A DNA stretch of 37,590 nt. It comes from Methanobacteriota archaeon. Lineage in GTDB: Archaea > Methanobacteriota > Methanobacteria > Methanobacteriales > Methanobacteriaceae. The position numbers were made by a program, and so were the translations under genes. Numbering within the stretch: position 1 is the stretch's first letter; the number at the start of each line of letters is the position of its first letter. The stretch lies in contig JAEYSH010000029.1 of assembly GCA_023434825.1 (NCBI GenBank), positions 1 to 37,590 of the forward strand. The letters run 5' to 3'. Shown here in pieces: positions 15,286-23,209 of this stretch. Below the pieces are notes generated by a model. That model had not been told where the DNA came from. It did not search any database and saw nothing but the letters and a program-made list of their open reading frames with translations.

Positions 15286-15438
15286 ATTCTTACAATTTCT
15301 TAAAAATAACAATACCAATCAAAGAATATAGATTTTTGCAAATGTGGCTAAAAATAGTCAGTTAATTATGAAATAACTTTATATTAGAATCATTCAAATA
15401 AAAAATAAATTAAAAAATGAAGATTTAAAAAAAGATAA
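15286..15438. other. Convergent intergenic region
   Basis: AT-rich, no gene. A GTGGCTAAAAATAGTCAGTTA tract near 15343-15363 resembles the GTGGCTAAAAAAATCCAGTTAA tract at 6400-6421; both follow gene ends. They may be related terminators or small dispersed repeats. Confidence 0.3.
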
Positions 15439-15717
15439 TTATTGTCCACTATTATCCAGTAACCAATCTTCATGAAGCCTTTTACTTGTATTATATCTTG
15501 CCATATCTAATCCTTTTTGTAATTCAAAGCTTGCACTTAGATGATCAGCCATTAGTTCCATTATTAAATCTTTATCATCATTTTCTTCAGAAGAGGTATA
15601 CCCAATAATAGCAAATAATGAGTTTAGCCATTCTTTATATTCTTTTGTAGTTTCAAGTTCTTTTATTAAGTCTTTATCCATGCGTTTTATCCCTTTTTCT
15701 TGATTTTCATTGCTCAT
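15439..15717 (-). CDS. Hypothetical small acidic protein (92 aa)
   Basis: Begins MSNENQEKGIKRMDKDLIKE and is helical, with a hydrophobic patch WLNSLFAIIGYT in the middle and a final HEDWLLDNSGQ. No Cys, no signal and no known motif. GGAGA before the ATG supports the start. It lies 103 nt downstream of the MarR-type gene on the same strand and could be cotranscribed with it, but the gap contains its own AT-rich promoter-like sequence. Function unknown. Confidence 0.62.
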   Translation of the reverse strand: MSNENQEKGIKRMDKDLIKELETTKEYKEWLNSLFAIIGYTSSEENDDKDLIMELMADHLSASFELQKGLDMARYNTSKRLHEDWLLDNSGQ

Positions 15718-15820
15718 TTTCGATTCTCCATTGTTTAAAGTAATTTAATTATCATCAATTGCCATATTGATAAATTAACCATACTGCAAAATTCATTAAT
15801 ATACTTTAATTTAAAATTCA

Positions 15821-16246
15821 TCATAATTTTGAACCTAATTTATCCAAAAGATATTTAAATTGTTCTAATTCACTATCAGAAAAAATTGAATTAATTTTAT
15901 CATTATTTTCAGATATTATTGTTGATGTTTCTTCATACAAATCCTTTCCTTTTGGAGTTAAATATATTAAAAATTCTCTTTTGTCATAATAAGACTTATT
16001 TTTCTCAATAAAACCTTTATTCTCCAGTATATTTAAAATTCTTGTAATTACAGCCCTATCTTTATTTGATACATCAGCAAGCTTTTTTTGATTATTTCCC
16101 TCATTTTGATATATTCTACTTAAAATAATCCATTGATCCAATGAAATATCATGATTTTTAAGGGATTTTTGGTATTTATCTTTAATCAAGTACCTTAATT
16201 TAAAAAATACCCATATAATATCATTTTCATCAAAAATATAAACCAT
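15821..16246 (-). CDS. MarR-family transcriptional regulator (141 aa)
   Basis: The family layout is complete: N-terminal dimerisation helix, SLDQWIILSRIYQNEGNNQK, recognition helix region SNKDRAVITRILNILENKGF, wing KNKSYYDKREFLIYLTPKG, and C-terminal dimer helices (ETSTIISENNDKIN...LEQFKYLLDKL). MarR proteins usually repress genes for stress or efflux and are released by small ligands or oxidation; there is no Cys here, so ligand control is more likely. AGGTCA precedes the ATG. Two adjoining palindromes upstream sit at the expected transcription start, suggesting self-repression. The divergent neighbour is the acyl-CoA synthetase gene, 308 nt away. Confidence 0.88.
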   Translation of the reverse strand: MVYIFDENDIIWVFFKLRYLIKDKYQKSLKNHDISLDQWIILSRIYQNEGNNQKKLADVSNKDRAVITRILNILENKGFIEKNKSYYDKREFLIYLTPKGKDLYEETSTIISENNDKINSIFSDSELEQFKYLLDKLGSKL

Positions 16247-16283
16247 ATAATGACCTTTATTTTTAAATTTTGTTTTAATATAA

Positions 16284-16311
16284 TTGATATATCAACTATT
16301 TTAAAAAATAG
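16284..16311 (-). promoter_or_regulatory. Two abutting palindromes at the marR-type promoter
   Basis: TTGATATATCAA (16284-16295) is a perfect 12-bp palindrome. It abuts CTATTTT-AA-AAAATAG (16296-16311, 7-bp arms). They lie just downstream of a minus-strand TATA-like CTTTATATG (about 16314-16322), so a bound dimer pair would cover the transcription start. They are probable binding sites of the adjacent MarR-type protein. Confidence 0.55.
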
Positions 16312-16508
16312 ACATATAAAGTTTTATATAAAAATCCAAGATTTTCTTTTATTTTTTTATGAAAATATTCAAAAATGATTCAAAAAATTTTTAAGTTAAA
16401 TTCTGTAATACCACATATATGAGTGATTTATTCGAAAAATGACCTTTTCAACTACACTCAACGAAATTTCAAGAAATTTAAACATAAACTAACATTTAGG
16501 TGATAAAC
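16312..16508 (+). promoter_or_regulatory. Promoter region and leader of acyl-CoA synthetase gene
   Basis: AT-rich, no gene. A TATA-like CCACATATATGAG near 16411-16423 would start transcription near 16443, giving a leader of about 65 nt before the short ORF at 16509. Confidence 0.35.
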
Positions 16509-16562
16509 ATGGATACAAAAACAACAAAATCGACAATAGTACAGGGTGACAGGCATGCTTGA
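16509..16562 (+). CDS. 17-codon leader ORF overlapping the acyl-CoA synthetase start
   Basis: ATG at 16509 follows AGGTGAT, one of the best ribosome-binding sites in the window. It encodes MDTKTTKSTIVQGDRHA. Its TGA (16560-16562) lies just inside the next gene, whose ATG is at 16555, so the two overlap by 8 nt in different frames. This layout suggests translational coupling or a regulatory leader peptide. It is not proven to be translated. Confidence 0.45.
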   Translation: MDTKTTKSTIVQGDRHA

Positions 16563-18696
16563 AATGTTCAATGCAAAATCAGTTGCAGTAATAGGTGCCT
16601 CACAAACAAAGGGTAAAATTGGATATGACTTGATGAAGTCTCTTTTAAATTATTATAAAGGTAAAATTGTTCCAATTAATCCTAAAGGCGGAGAAGTACT
16701 TGGAATTCCTGCATATACTTCTATAAAAGAATATGGATATGTAGATCTTGCATTAATAGTCATACCTGCATATTTAATTCCAGCAACGGTTGAAGAATGC
16801 GGGGAAATTGGAATAAAAAACATTGTTGTAATTTCTGCTGGATTTAAAGAAGTAGATGAAGAAGGAATAAGATTAGAAAATCAATTAGTAGAAATATGCA
16901 AAGAATATGGCATAAAACTTGTAGGTCCTAATTGTTTGGGCATAATGGATACTTACAACAATATGAATGCCTCTTTTTCATCTGATATTGCCCACAAAGG
17001 TAAAATATCATTCATGACCCAATCTGGAGCTATTATGGCTGCTATTCTTGATTACGCAGATAAGAAAAATATAGGATTTTCAAGAATTGTAAGTCTTGGA
17101 AATAAAGCAGTGATTAATGAAAAGCACTGCATGAAGGACTTCATGGAAGATGAAAATACAGAAGTTATAACTGCGTACCTTGAAGGTATTGTTGACGGAC
17201 CTGGATTTATAGAGGCCTGTAGAAAAGCTTCAAAGAAAAAACCTGTTCTTGTTATAAAATCTGGGACAACATCTAAAGGATCTGAAGCAGTTTCATCTCA
17301 CACAGGTACAATTGCTGGTTCTGATTCTGCATACGAAGCAGCATTCTCACAATGTGGAATAATACGTGTAAATTCCCTTGATGAAATGATGGACTACAGT
17401 ACTGCCTTTGCATTATCCCCACTTCCAAAAGGAAACAGAATAGCCATAATTACAAATGCGGGTGGTCCTGCAATTATGACCACAGATGTTGCTGTTAAAA
17501 ACAATCTTCAAATTGCCGAACTTTCATGCGAAACCAGAGAAAAGCTAAAAGAAGGATTACCCGACACTGCAAGTGTTAAAAATCCTGTTGATGTATTGGG
17601 TGATGCCAGTCCTGAAAGATACGCATTTGCTCTTGAAACTGTTTTAGAAGATCCTAATGTAGATGGAGTTATTTATTTAGTGACACCTCAATCAGTCACT
17701 GATGCTGAAGGAATAGCTAATGTGGCCATTGAACACGCAAAGAAATCTGAAAAACCAATTCTATGCAGTTTCTTTGGAGGAACAAGCTTTGAAGGTGCTG
17801 AAAAGCTTCTTGCAGATAAACAGGTTCCCAATTATCTCTATCCAAAAAGAGCAGTTAAAAGTATGAAAAAACTCTATGACTATACTCTCATTAAAGAACA
17901 AGAATATCCTAAACCTCCTGAATTTGATGTTGACAAGGCAGTTGTTCGTAATATAATTGAGGAGGCAAAAGAAAAGGGAATATGTACTCTTGGCCTCGAA
18001 TCATTTGATATACTAAAAGCATATGGAATTCCAACAGTAGGCACTGCAATTACCAAAACTCTTGAAGATACAGTAAAAGATGCCCAAAAAATTGGATATC
18101 CTCTAGTTATGAAAATAGTCTCTCCACAAATTTCACATAAATCTGATGTTGGCGGAATTAAACTTAACCTCAATAACAAGGAAGACGTTAAAGCTGCTTA
18201 TGAAGATATGATGGAAAATATACCTAAAAAAGAACCAAATGCAACTTTAGAAGGATTTCAACTACAGAAAATGCTATCTGGCGGTAAAGAAGTAATTATT
18301 GGTATGGTTCAAGATCCTACATTCGGTTCAATGCTTATGTTCGGACTTGGAGGTATATACGTGGAAGTTCTAAAAGATGTTAAATTCCAGATTGCACCAG
18401 TAAATGAAAAAGAAGCAAAAAATATGATAAGTGGAATCAAAACTCATGAGCTTCTTGAAGGGACCAGAGGAGATAAAGCAAAAGATATTGATTCAATAAC
18501 TGATATAATCTTAAGAATTTCTCAGCTTGTTAAAGACTTCCCTGAAATCAATGAATTTGAAATCAATCCATTAATGGTTTTTGATGAAGGAGAAGGTGCG
18601 CTAGCTGTTGATATGAGATTAATGCTCAAAGAAGGAGATTTCGATAATATATTACAACCTTCAGAAAGAGCAATGAGTTTAAAATCAACATATTAA
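16555..18696 (+). CDS. ADP-forming acyl-CoA (acetyl-CoA) synthetase, fused alpha-beta type (713 aa)
   Basis: Interconverts acyl-CoA + ADP + Pi with free acid + CoA + ATP. Domain order: CoA-binding Rossmann domain (residues 1-130; SVAVIGASQTKGKIGYDLMK, KLVGPNCLGI), succinyl-CoA-ligase-like domains (about 145-450; FMTQSGA, then SSHTGTIAGS with the phosphate-carrying His249), and an ATP-grasp domain (about 485-700; AYGIPTVGTAITK, YPLVMKIVSPQISHKSDVGG, NEFEINPLMVF). Length fits the fused family. GGGTGA lies before the ATG at 16555; an in-frame GTG at 16546 would overlap that site. In a hydrogenotrophic methanogen the natural acid could be acetate, another short-chain acid or an aryl acid; the sequence does not settle this. 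Confidence 0.9.
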   Translation: MLEMFNAKSVAVIGASQTKGKIGYDLMKSLLNYYKGKIVPINPKGGEVLGIPAYTSIKEYGYVDLALIVIPAYLIPATVEECGEIGIKNIVVISAGFKEVDEEGIRLENQLVEICKEYGIKLVGPNCLGIMDTYNNMNASFSSDIAHKGKISFMTQSGAIMAAILDYADKKNIGFSRIVSLGNKAVINEKHCMKDFMEDENTEVITAYLEGIVDGPGFIEACRKASKKKPVLVIKSGTTSKGSEAVSSHTGTIAGSDSAYEAAFSQCGIIRVNSLDEMMDYSTAFALSPLPKGNRIAIITNAGGPAIMTTDVAVKNNLQIAELSCETREKLKEGLPDTASVKNPVDVLGDASPERYAFALETVLEDPNVDGVIYLVTPQSVTDAEGIANVAIEHAKKSEKPILCSFFGGTSFEGAEKLLADKQVPNYLYPKRAVKSMKKLYDYTLIKEQEYPKPPEFDVDKAVVRNIIEEAKEKGICTLGLESFDILKAYGIPTVGTAITKTLEDTVKDAQKIGYPLVMKIVSPQISHKSDVGGIKLNLNNKEDVKAAYEDMMENIPKKEPNATLEGFQLQKMLSGGKEVIIGMVQDPTFGSMLMFGLGGIYVEVLKDVKFQIAPVNEKEAKNMISGIKTHELLEGTRGDKAKDIDSITDIILRISQLVKDFPEINEFEINPLMVFDEGEGALAVDMRLMLKEGDFDNILQPSERAMSLKSTY

Positions 18697-18732
18697 TTGC
18701 TTTTAAAGCAAACTTTATATGGAAATATAGAT

Positions 18733-18763
18733 AAGAAGGTTAATCCTTCTTTAATTATATTTT
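18733..18763 (+). terminator. Terminator of the acyl-CoA synthetase gene
   Basis: AAGAAGG (18733-18739) and CCTTCTT (18745-18751) form a 7-bp stem with a 5-nt loop, followed by TAATTATATTTT. It lies 37 nt after the stop. Confidence 0.6.
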
Positions 18764-18873
18764 AAGTCTTAATATTCGCTATTTTTGCTTTTAAATTAAA
18801 ATTATATATATTTAAAAAGAAAATAGAAATAATTTCAAAATTCTAATTAAAGATATTATTTACCAGGTAAAAT

Positions 18874-19506
18874 ATGTCCAGTACATTCTCACTTTCAAAA
18901 AACAGCACAAATGATGAAATTAAAGAAACAGCATTTCAACTTCTAAAAAAAATACGCAATGTTGCTCTGGCTACTATTAATAAAAATAAGCCTTCTGTAA
19001 GGATTGTAGTTATAGCATACATCAAAGATGACACCATTTACTTTATGACCGCTCACGGGAAACCCATGTATCGCCAATTAAAGAAAAATCCATATATTTC
19101 AATAGTTGGTAAAGCAGAAGAAGATATTACAGTTAGAGTTGAGGGAAAAGTTAAATTCATGGAAGATAAGCAATTTCTTTTAGATTTAATTAAAGGCCAT
19201 GAAGGAATGTATGCTGAGAAAACAGACATTCTTGAAATGTTTTACATGGAATCTGGAAATGGAGAAATATTTGACCTCACAAAAAGGGCTCCAAGAAGAT
19301 TATTTTTTACATTTGGTGATTCAAAACCAAAAAAGCAAGGTTATTATGTAACAGATGAATGCAATAACTGTGGAATTTGCTTAGATACCTGCGTAACTGG
19401 AGCTTTAAGTAAACGCGACACTTTTGTTATCGATTCTTATCGCTGCTTGAGTTGTGGAAGATGCGCTCAAAAATGCCCTAAAAAAGCAATAAAATTTAAA
19501 GAATAG
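18874..19506 (+). CDS. PNPOx-like flavin domain fused to a 2[4Fe-4S] ferredoxin domain (210 aa)
   Basis: Residues about 15-145 form a split-barrel pyridoxamine-phosphate-oxidase-like domain that binds FMN or F420 (VALATINKNKPSVRIVVIAY, then DTIYFMTAHGKPMYRQLKKN). Residues about 155-208 are a bacterial-type ferredoxin domain with CNNCGICLDTC and CLSCGRCAQKCP, enough Cys for two cubane clusters. Such fusions are putative flavin reductases or oxygen-response proteins in anaerobes. CAGGTAA precedes the ATG. It lies 177 nt behind the acyl-CoA synthetase, beyond a terminator, so it probably has its own promoter (TTATATATA near 18803). Electron partner unknown. Confidence 0.85.
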   Translation: MSSTFSLSKNSTNDEIKETAFQLLKKIRNVALATINKNKPSVRIVVIAYIKDDTIYFMTAHGKPMYRQLKKNPYISIVGKAEEDITVRVEGKVKFMEDKQFLLDLIKGHEGMYAEKTDILEMFYMESGNGEIFDLTKRAPRRLFFTFGDSKPKKQGYYVTDECNNCGICLDTCVTGALSKRDTFVIDSYRCLSCGRCAQKCPKKAIKFKE

Positions 19507-19518
19507 TAATTATTTTAG

Positions 19519-19935
19519 TTAATATGAACGCAAAAATATTCCCCATCTATCATCTTTAAAAATAACTATCCATACATTCTCATTATCAGAAATTACTGTT
19601 CCATCTTCCATTTCACGTGTATACCTAACCTTAAAATGAACTTTATTTTCTGATACAAGAATTACTTCTCTTTTTTGAGTTACCGTTTTACACCATCCAA
19701 CCTCCTTTAAATCATCAAAAAATGTTTCTGGTAACTGTCCTCTTGTTTTCCACTCCATTATTTCATTTCCACTTAAAATATAATGTGGAAAATGAAGAAA
19801 ATCATCCATTCCATCTAAATTTTCGGCGTTAAATTGCTCACCAAAACCATCAAGGCATTTAATTGCGCCTGTGATTAACTCTTCATTAGATTCGTTGCCT
19901 CTGTCCGGTTTAAATATCTTATCATAGTTTTTCAA
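19519..19935 (-). CDS. NTF2-like (SnoaL/DUF4440-type) protein (138 aa)
   Basis: A cone-shaped alpha+beta protein of the NTF2-like group: an N-terminal helix (LITGAIKCLDGFGEQFNAEN), a short helix with FLHFPHYIL, then curved strands EVILVSENKVHFKVRYTREM and ENVWIVIFKDDRWGIFLRSY. Members include isomerases, dehydratases and ligand-binding proteins; no catalytic set can be assigned. The start is TTG (19935) with AAGGAGT upstream. It converges on the PNPOx-ferredoxin gene with only 12 nt between the stops. Confidence 0.75.
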   Translation of the reverse strand: MKNYDKIFKPDRGNESNEELITGAIKCLDGFGEQFNAENLDGMDDFLHFPHYILSGNEIMEWKTRGQLPETFFDDLKEVGWCKTVTQKREVILVSENKVHFKVRYTREMEDGTVISDNENVWIVIFKDDRWGIFLRSY

Positions 19936-20193
19936 AATTTATACTCCTTAATGTGCTTTTTTATTATCTAATAATAAAATTATTTTATAATTAATTTAAA
20001 TTTAAATCGCTATTATCTCAATAAAATAATATTTATAGAACAACCATTAGTGCCTATTATTTTAATTTTAGACGTTTAAAAATTATAAGAGTTATTACTA
20101 CCAAATAGAATGTTTTATATGCTTTTTTATTATAATTTAAATTAAATAACATTTTCATACTGCTTTATATAAAGTTCTTATTGTGAAAATAAT
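19936..20193. other. Intergenic stretch upstream of the anchored helical protein
   Basis: Very AT-rich with no supported ORF. It holds the TATA box TTTATATAA at 20164-20172 for the downstream gene, which predicts transcription starting near 20195. Confidence 0.5.
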
Positions 20194-20215
20194 ATTATAA
20201 CTTATAAGTTATAAT
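20194..20215 (+). promoter_or_regulatory. Perfect 22-bp palindrome at a predicted transcription start
   Basis: Half ATTATAACTTA is followed by its exact complement TAAGTTATAAT, with no spacer and no mismatch. It begins about 27 nt after the TATA box centre and ends 26 nt before the ATG at 20242. It can serve as an operator for a dimeric repressor or as a 5'-terminal mRNA hairpin. No regulator gene is adjacent. Confidence 0.6.
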
Positions 20216-20241
20216 TATTCAGAATATAATAGGTGAAAAAT

Positions 20242-20835
20242 ATGAATAAAAAGAGTTTAGCATTAATTATTGTTTTAATAGCAATAGCTGGAATTTATGG
20301 AATATTTTATGCTGCAGTTACAACTGTTTTAATGCCTCAGGACTTAAACAATTATAAAAATGAGTTAAATTCAATGCCTCAAGATTCTATAAAGAATGCA
20401 GACATTGTCGAAATGGAAAATGCAGCAGCAGCTATGGAAAGTAGCTCTGGATTGAAATATATGTCTCAAAGTCAAAGAACCAGTATAGCCAACGATATGA
20501 AAAATAGCAATGCTTTACCTTCAGATGTATTAAACTCAGATTGGAATGCTTATAGTAATTTTAACAGTTATAAAGCTCTAGCCTACTCTATGGTATTTAA
20601 AGGAGAACTTTCTAACAAAATAAAGGATCTCTCAAATAATTACAAAGAAATTTCAGATATTTCTATGAATATGACATCTCAAACACAAAAAGCAGCTGAA
20701 GATCTTGAAAAAGGAGATAATAAAGCATATACTAGTGACTTAAGAAAAACAGCCGATTTTATGAAACAATATAATGCTAAAATTGAAGTATTAAGAACTA
20801 ATCTTCAAAGTATTGTAAATGAACTAAGCAAGTAA
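20242..20835 (+). CDS. Membrane-anchored extracellular helical protein (197 aa), unknown
   Basis: One N-terminal hydrophobic helix (residues 5-30, KSLALIIVLIAIAGIYGIFY) acts as an uncleaved anchor or signal. The rest is hydrophilic, rich in Ser, Asn and Met, and predicted mostly helical, with heptad-like stretches (for example LSNKIKDLSNNYKEISDISM) that could form coiled coils. AGGTGAAAAAT precedes the ATG at 20242; a GTG at 20233 lies within that site and is rejected. It is monocistronic behind a strong palindrome. The composition suggests a surface sensor-like or structural role, but no family is recognised. Confidence 0.65.
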   Translation: MNKKSLALIIVLIAIAGIYGIFYAAVTTVLMPQDLNNYKNELNSMPQDSIKNADIVEMENAAAAMESSSGLKYMSQSQRTSIANDMKNSNALPSDVLNSDWNAYSNFNSYKALAYSMVFKGELSNKIKDLSNNYKEISDISMNMTSQTQKAAEDLEKGDNKAYTSDLRKTADFMKQYNAKIEVLRTNLQSIVNELSK

Positions 20836-20937
20836 AAAAAGCACGATTTACATATCTATTTTTTTTAATTTTTTAATTTCTTTTTTAAATAAGCTTTTTT
20901 ATGTAAACTTTTTTAGATAATCTACATAATTAAAAAT

Positions 20938-21645
20938 ATGAATAAATGGACTACAAATAACTGCACTATTTATCAAATATTAAAAGGTAGGAGTAATTCA
21001 TTCTTATTGAATCAAGATAATCAGTTTATTCTTATTGATACTGGCAGGAAGAACCTTGAAAAAGAACTTTTTGAAAAAGTTGATGAAATTTTAGGTAAAA
21101 ATAAATTATCCTACCTAATATTGACCCATGCCCATTTTGACCATGTTGAAAATGCTAAACGCTTGAAAGAAAAATACAACTGTAAAATAATTGCACATCA
21201 AAGCGAAGCAGAGCATTTAAAAGAGGGGAACAATCCATTACCCCGTGGAACTAATATAATCACTAAATTTATGATCAATATGCTGGGAAAACGGGCACAA
21301 TCAAGATATAAATACGATCCTTTTGATCCAGATATTTTGGTAGATAAAATATATGACTTAAGCTCTTTAGGTTTTAATGGACATATCATTCATACTCCTG
21401 GACATTCTAAAGGAGGTTTAAGCATTATTATCGATGATCAAATTGCGATTGCAGGCGATACTATCTTTGGTGTTTTTCCCAATTCTGCTTATCCTCCTTT
21501 TGCTGACAATACAGAAATTATGATAGAAAGCTGGGAAAAACTAATTGAAACTCAATGCAAATTATTTTTACCAGGACATGGTAAATCAATCAGCTTACAA
21601 TTACTCCAAAATGAATATAAAAAATATAAAATCAAATTAAGGTAA
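20938..21645 (+). CDS. Metallo-beta-lactamase-fold hydrolase (235 aa)
   Basis: The binuclear metal site is complete: THAHFDH (His64, His66, Asp68, His69), TPGH (His156), AGDT (Asp174) and LPGH (His214). This is the glyoxalase-II-like/general MBL hydrolase group, cleaving thioesters, esters or lactones. The ATG at 20938 has no ribosome-binding site upstream, so translation may be leaderless or weak. The next gene starts 4 nt after its stop, so the two are cotranscribed. Substrate unknown. Confidence 0.9.
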   Translation: MNKWTTNNCTIYQILKGRSNSFLLNQDNQFILIDTGRKNLEKELFEKVDEILGKNKLSYLILTHAHFDHVENAKRLKEKYNCKIIAHQSEAEHLKEGNNPLPRGTNIITKFMINMLGKRAQSRYKYDPFDPDILVDKIYDLSSLGFNGHIIHTPGHSKGGLSIIIDDQIAIAGDTIFGVFPNSAYPPFADNTEIMIESWEKLIETQCKLFLPGHGKSISLQLLQNEYKKYKIKLR

Positions 21646-21649
21646 TAAA

Positions 21650-22114
21650 ATGTCATTTAATCCCATTTACTCCCTTTTAAATACAATAAACCTTCTTTTG
21701 GGAAGGAAAATTCATCTCCCTAAAAATAAAATAGGTAAGACCGTGATTACTGAAAACATGCAGGAATTTTCAATTTTTAGAGAAATAACTATTGATAAAA
21801 AAACAGAGAATCCTACAGTATTTCGTGTAAAATTCCTTCTTTCAGGTATGAAACCAAAAAATAACATACGCTTTTCATGGATTCCCGTGCCATTTTTTAT
21901 TGGACTTCCAGGATTTCAAGCGAAAGTATGGACATTGAATTATAAAAATAACTATTTTCAGGGAATTTACCAGTGGGAAAATCAAGAATACACAGAAAAA
22001 TATTCCAAATCATTTGCTTACAAGTTCATGAGCCGAAGATCAGTTCCAGGAACAGTATCCTTTGAAATAATTCCAAATACTACTTTGAAAGAATATTTAA
22101 ATTCAATGAATTAA
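21650..22114 (+). CDS. Hypothetical protein, possible YdhR-like alpha-beta barrel (154 aa)
   Basis: Residues about 50-145 read as a ferredoxin-like repeat: VFRVKFLLSGM, VPFFIGLPGFQAKVWTLNYK, then NYFQGIYQWENQEYTEKYSK and SFEIIP. The 'G(L/F)..K.W ... G.Y.WE....Y..S' pattern resembles YdhR-type monooxygenase-like proteins, but I am not certain. AGGTAAT precedes the ATG. It lies 4 nt after the metallo-hydrolase stop and is almost surely in the same mRNA, suggesting a shared pathway. Confidence 0.62.
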   Translation: MSFNPIYSLLNTINLLLGRKIHLPKNKIGKTVITENMQEFSIFREITIDKKTENPTVFRVKFLLSGMKPKNNIRFSWIPVPFFIGLPGFQAKVWTLNYKNNYFQGIYQWENQEYTEKYSKSFAYKFMSRRSVPGTVSFEIIPNTTLKEYLNSMN

Positions 22115-22167
22115 ATTATTAAAAAAAAGAATTAAACATAATGAATATAATATTATTCAGTGAAATT

Positions 22168-22833
22168 ATGAAATTTCAAAGGGGAAGTATATTTAAACCA
22201 GAAAAGGAATATTACAAGGCCGCGGGAATTATATTGCTTATTGGAGTTATTCAATTTCTTCTAGCTGTTAACCTTGCAGAAGCAAAATTTCCAGGCTACA
22301 ATATAGGGGCAAATACTTTAAGCCATCTTGGAGGTTCAATACCTACTGTAGAACCATCAGCAACTATTTTTAATCTAAGTATAATCTTAATGGGGATTTT
22401 AAGTATAGCTGCAGTCTATTTAATTCTTAAAAGTGGCGGTTGCCGTCTTTTCTCATCATGCCTTCTAATTTCTGCAATATGTGCTGTAGGGGTCGGATTA
22501 TTCCCAGAGTACACTGGAAGTATCCATGTATCATTTGCATTATTAACATTTCTCTTTGGTAGTTTAGCTGTTATTTTCAGTTATCGGTTAGGTATTAACA
22601 TTCCAATGGTTATAGTATCAATGATATTGGGCCTAATATCTCTTTTAATACTCCTTTCCATATTAATTTTAGGTGGAGGTGCAACAAATCCATTAGTAGC
22701 CTATCTTGGCATTGGAGGAACTGAAAGATTTATCGCTTATCCTTCCTTATTTTATTTGATTGCATTGGGAGGTTATCTCACCAGTAGAGGAAAAGATTGG
22801 GTTCGAATAAGGTTTACTGATGGATACTGGTAA
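22168..22833 (+). CDS. DUF998 family membrane protein
   Basis: About six membrane helices with the DUF998 marks: GANTLSHLGG after the first helix, a helix ending in AICAVGVGLFPEYTGSIHVS, and a later GGTERFIAYPSLFYLIALGGY segment. The family is uncharacterised in archaea and bacteria; it is distantly likened to membrane enzymes or lipid-related proteins. An upstream in-frame ATG at 22141 exists, but the one at 22168 has AGTGA at normal spacing. It follows the YdhR-like gene by about 50 nt and precedes another membrane protein by 16 nt, forming one transcription unit. Confidence 0.82.
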   Translation: MKFQRGSIFKPEKEYYKAAGIILLIGVIQFLLAVNLAEAKFPGYNIGANTLSHLGGSIPTVEPSATIFNLSIILMGILSIAAVYLILKSGGCRLFSSCLLISAICAVGVGLFPEYTGSIHVSFALLTFLFGSLAVIFSYRLGINIPMVIVSMILGLISLLILLSILILGGGATNPLVAYLGIGGTERFIAYPSLFYLIALGGYLTSRGKDWVRIRFTDGYW

Positions 22834-22849
22834 ATATAAGAGGTTTTAA

Positions 22850-23185
22850 ATGGTTGATAAAAAAGATGAAAAAGAATCATCCAAATTAGATAAATTCTTT
22901 TCCAAACCCCGTGCTATTGGAAGAATAATTTTCGGCTTCATTGCCTTTTTATTATGGTTTATTCTGGGGGTTCCTCCCCAATTAATTTATTCATCAGGTA
23001 TTCAGACTTTTATTGGAACTTTTACATTTTTTACAAGAAATCCCATCATATTTCTACTTGTAGCCATTTTAAATGTATTAATGGGTGTTGTTTCATATTA
23101 TTTACTTGGAATTTTATGGTATTCTGCATTCCATCTTCTATGGTCAATAAGGTGGTTCTACGGATACAATAAATACAGGGATTAA
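22850..23185 (+). CDS. Small membrane protein (111 aa), unknown
   Basis: A charged N-terminus (MVDKKDEKESSKLDKFFSKP) is followed by two hydrophobic segments (about 25-45 and 62-95, LLVAILNVLMGVVSYYLLGI) and an aromatic, Trp-rich end (HLLWSIRWFYGYNKYRD). AAGAGG lies before the ATG. It is probably cotranscribed with the DUF998 gene. No family recognised. Confidence 0.68.
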   Translation: MVDKKDEKESSKLDKFFSKPRAIGRIIFGFIAFLLWFILGVPPQLIYSSGIQTFIGTFTFFTRNPIIFLLVAILNVLMGVVSYYLLGILWYSAFHLLWSIRWFYGYNKYRD

Positions 23186-23209
23186 AAAATAAACCTTAAA
23201 ATTAAATTT

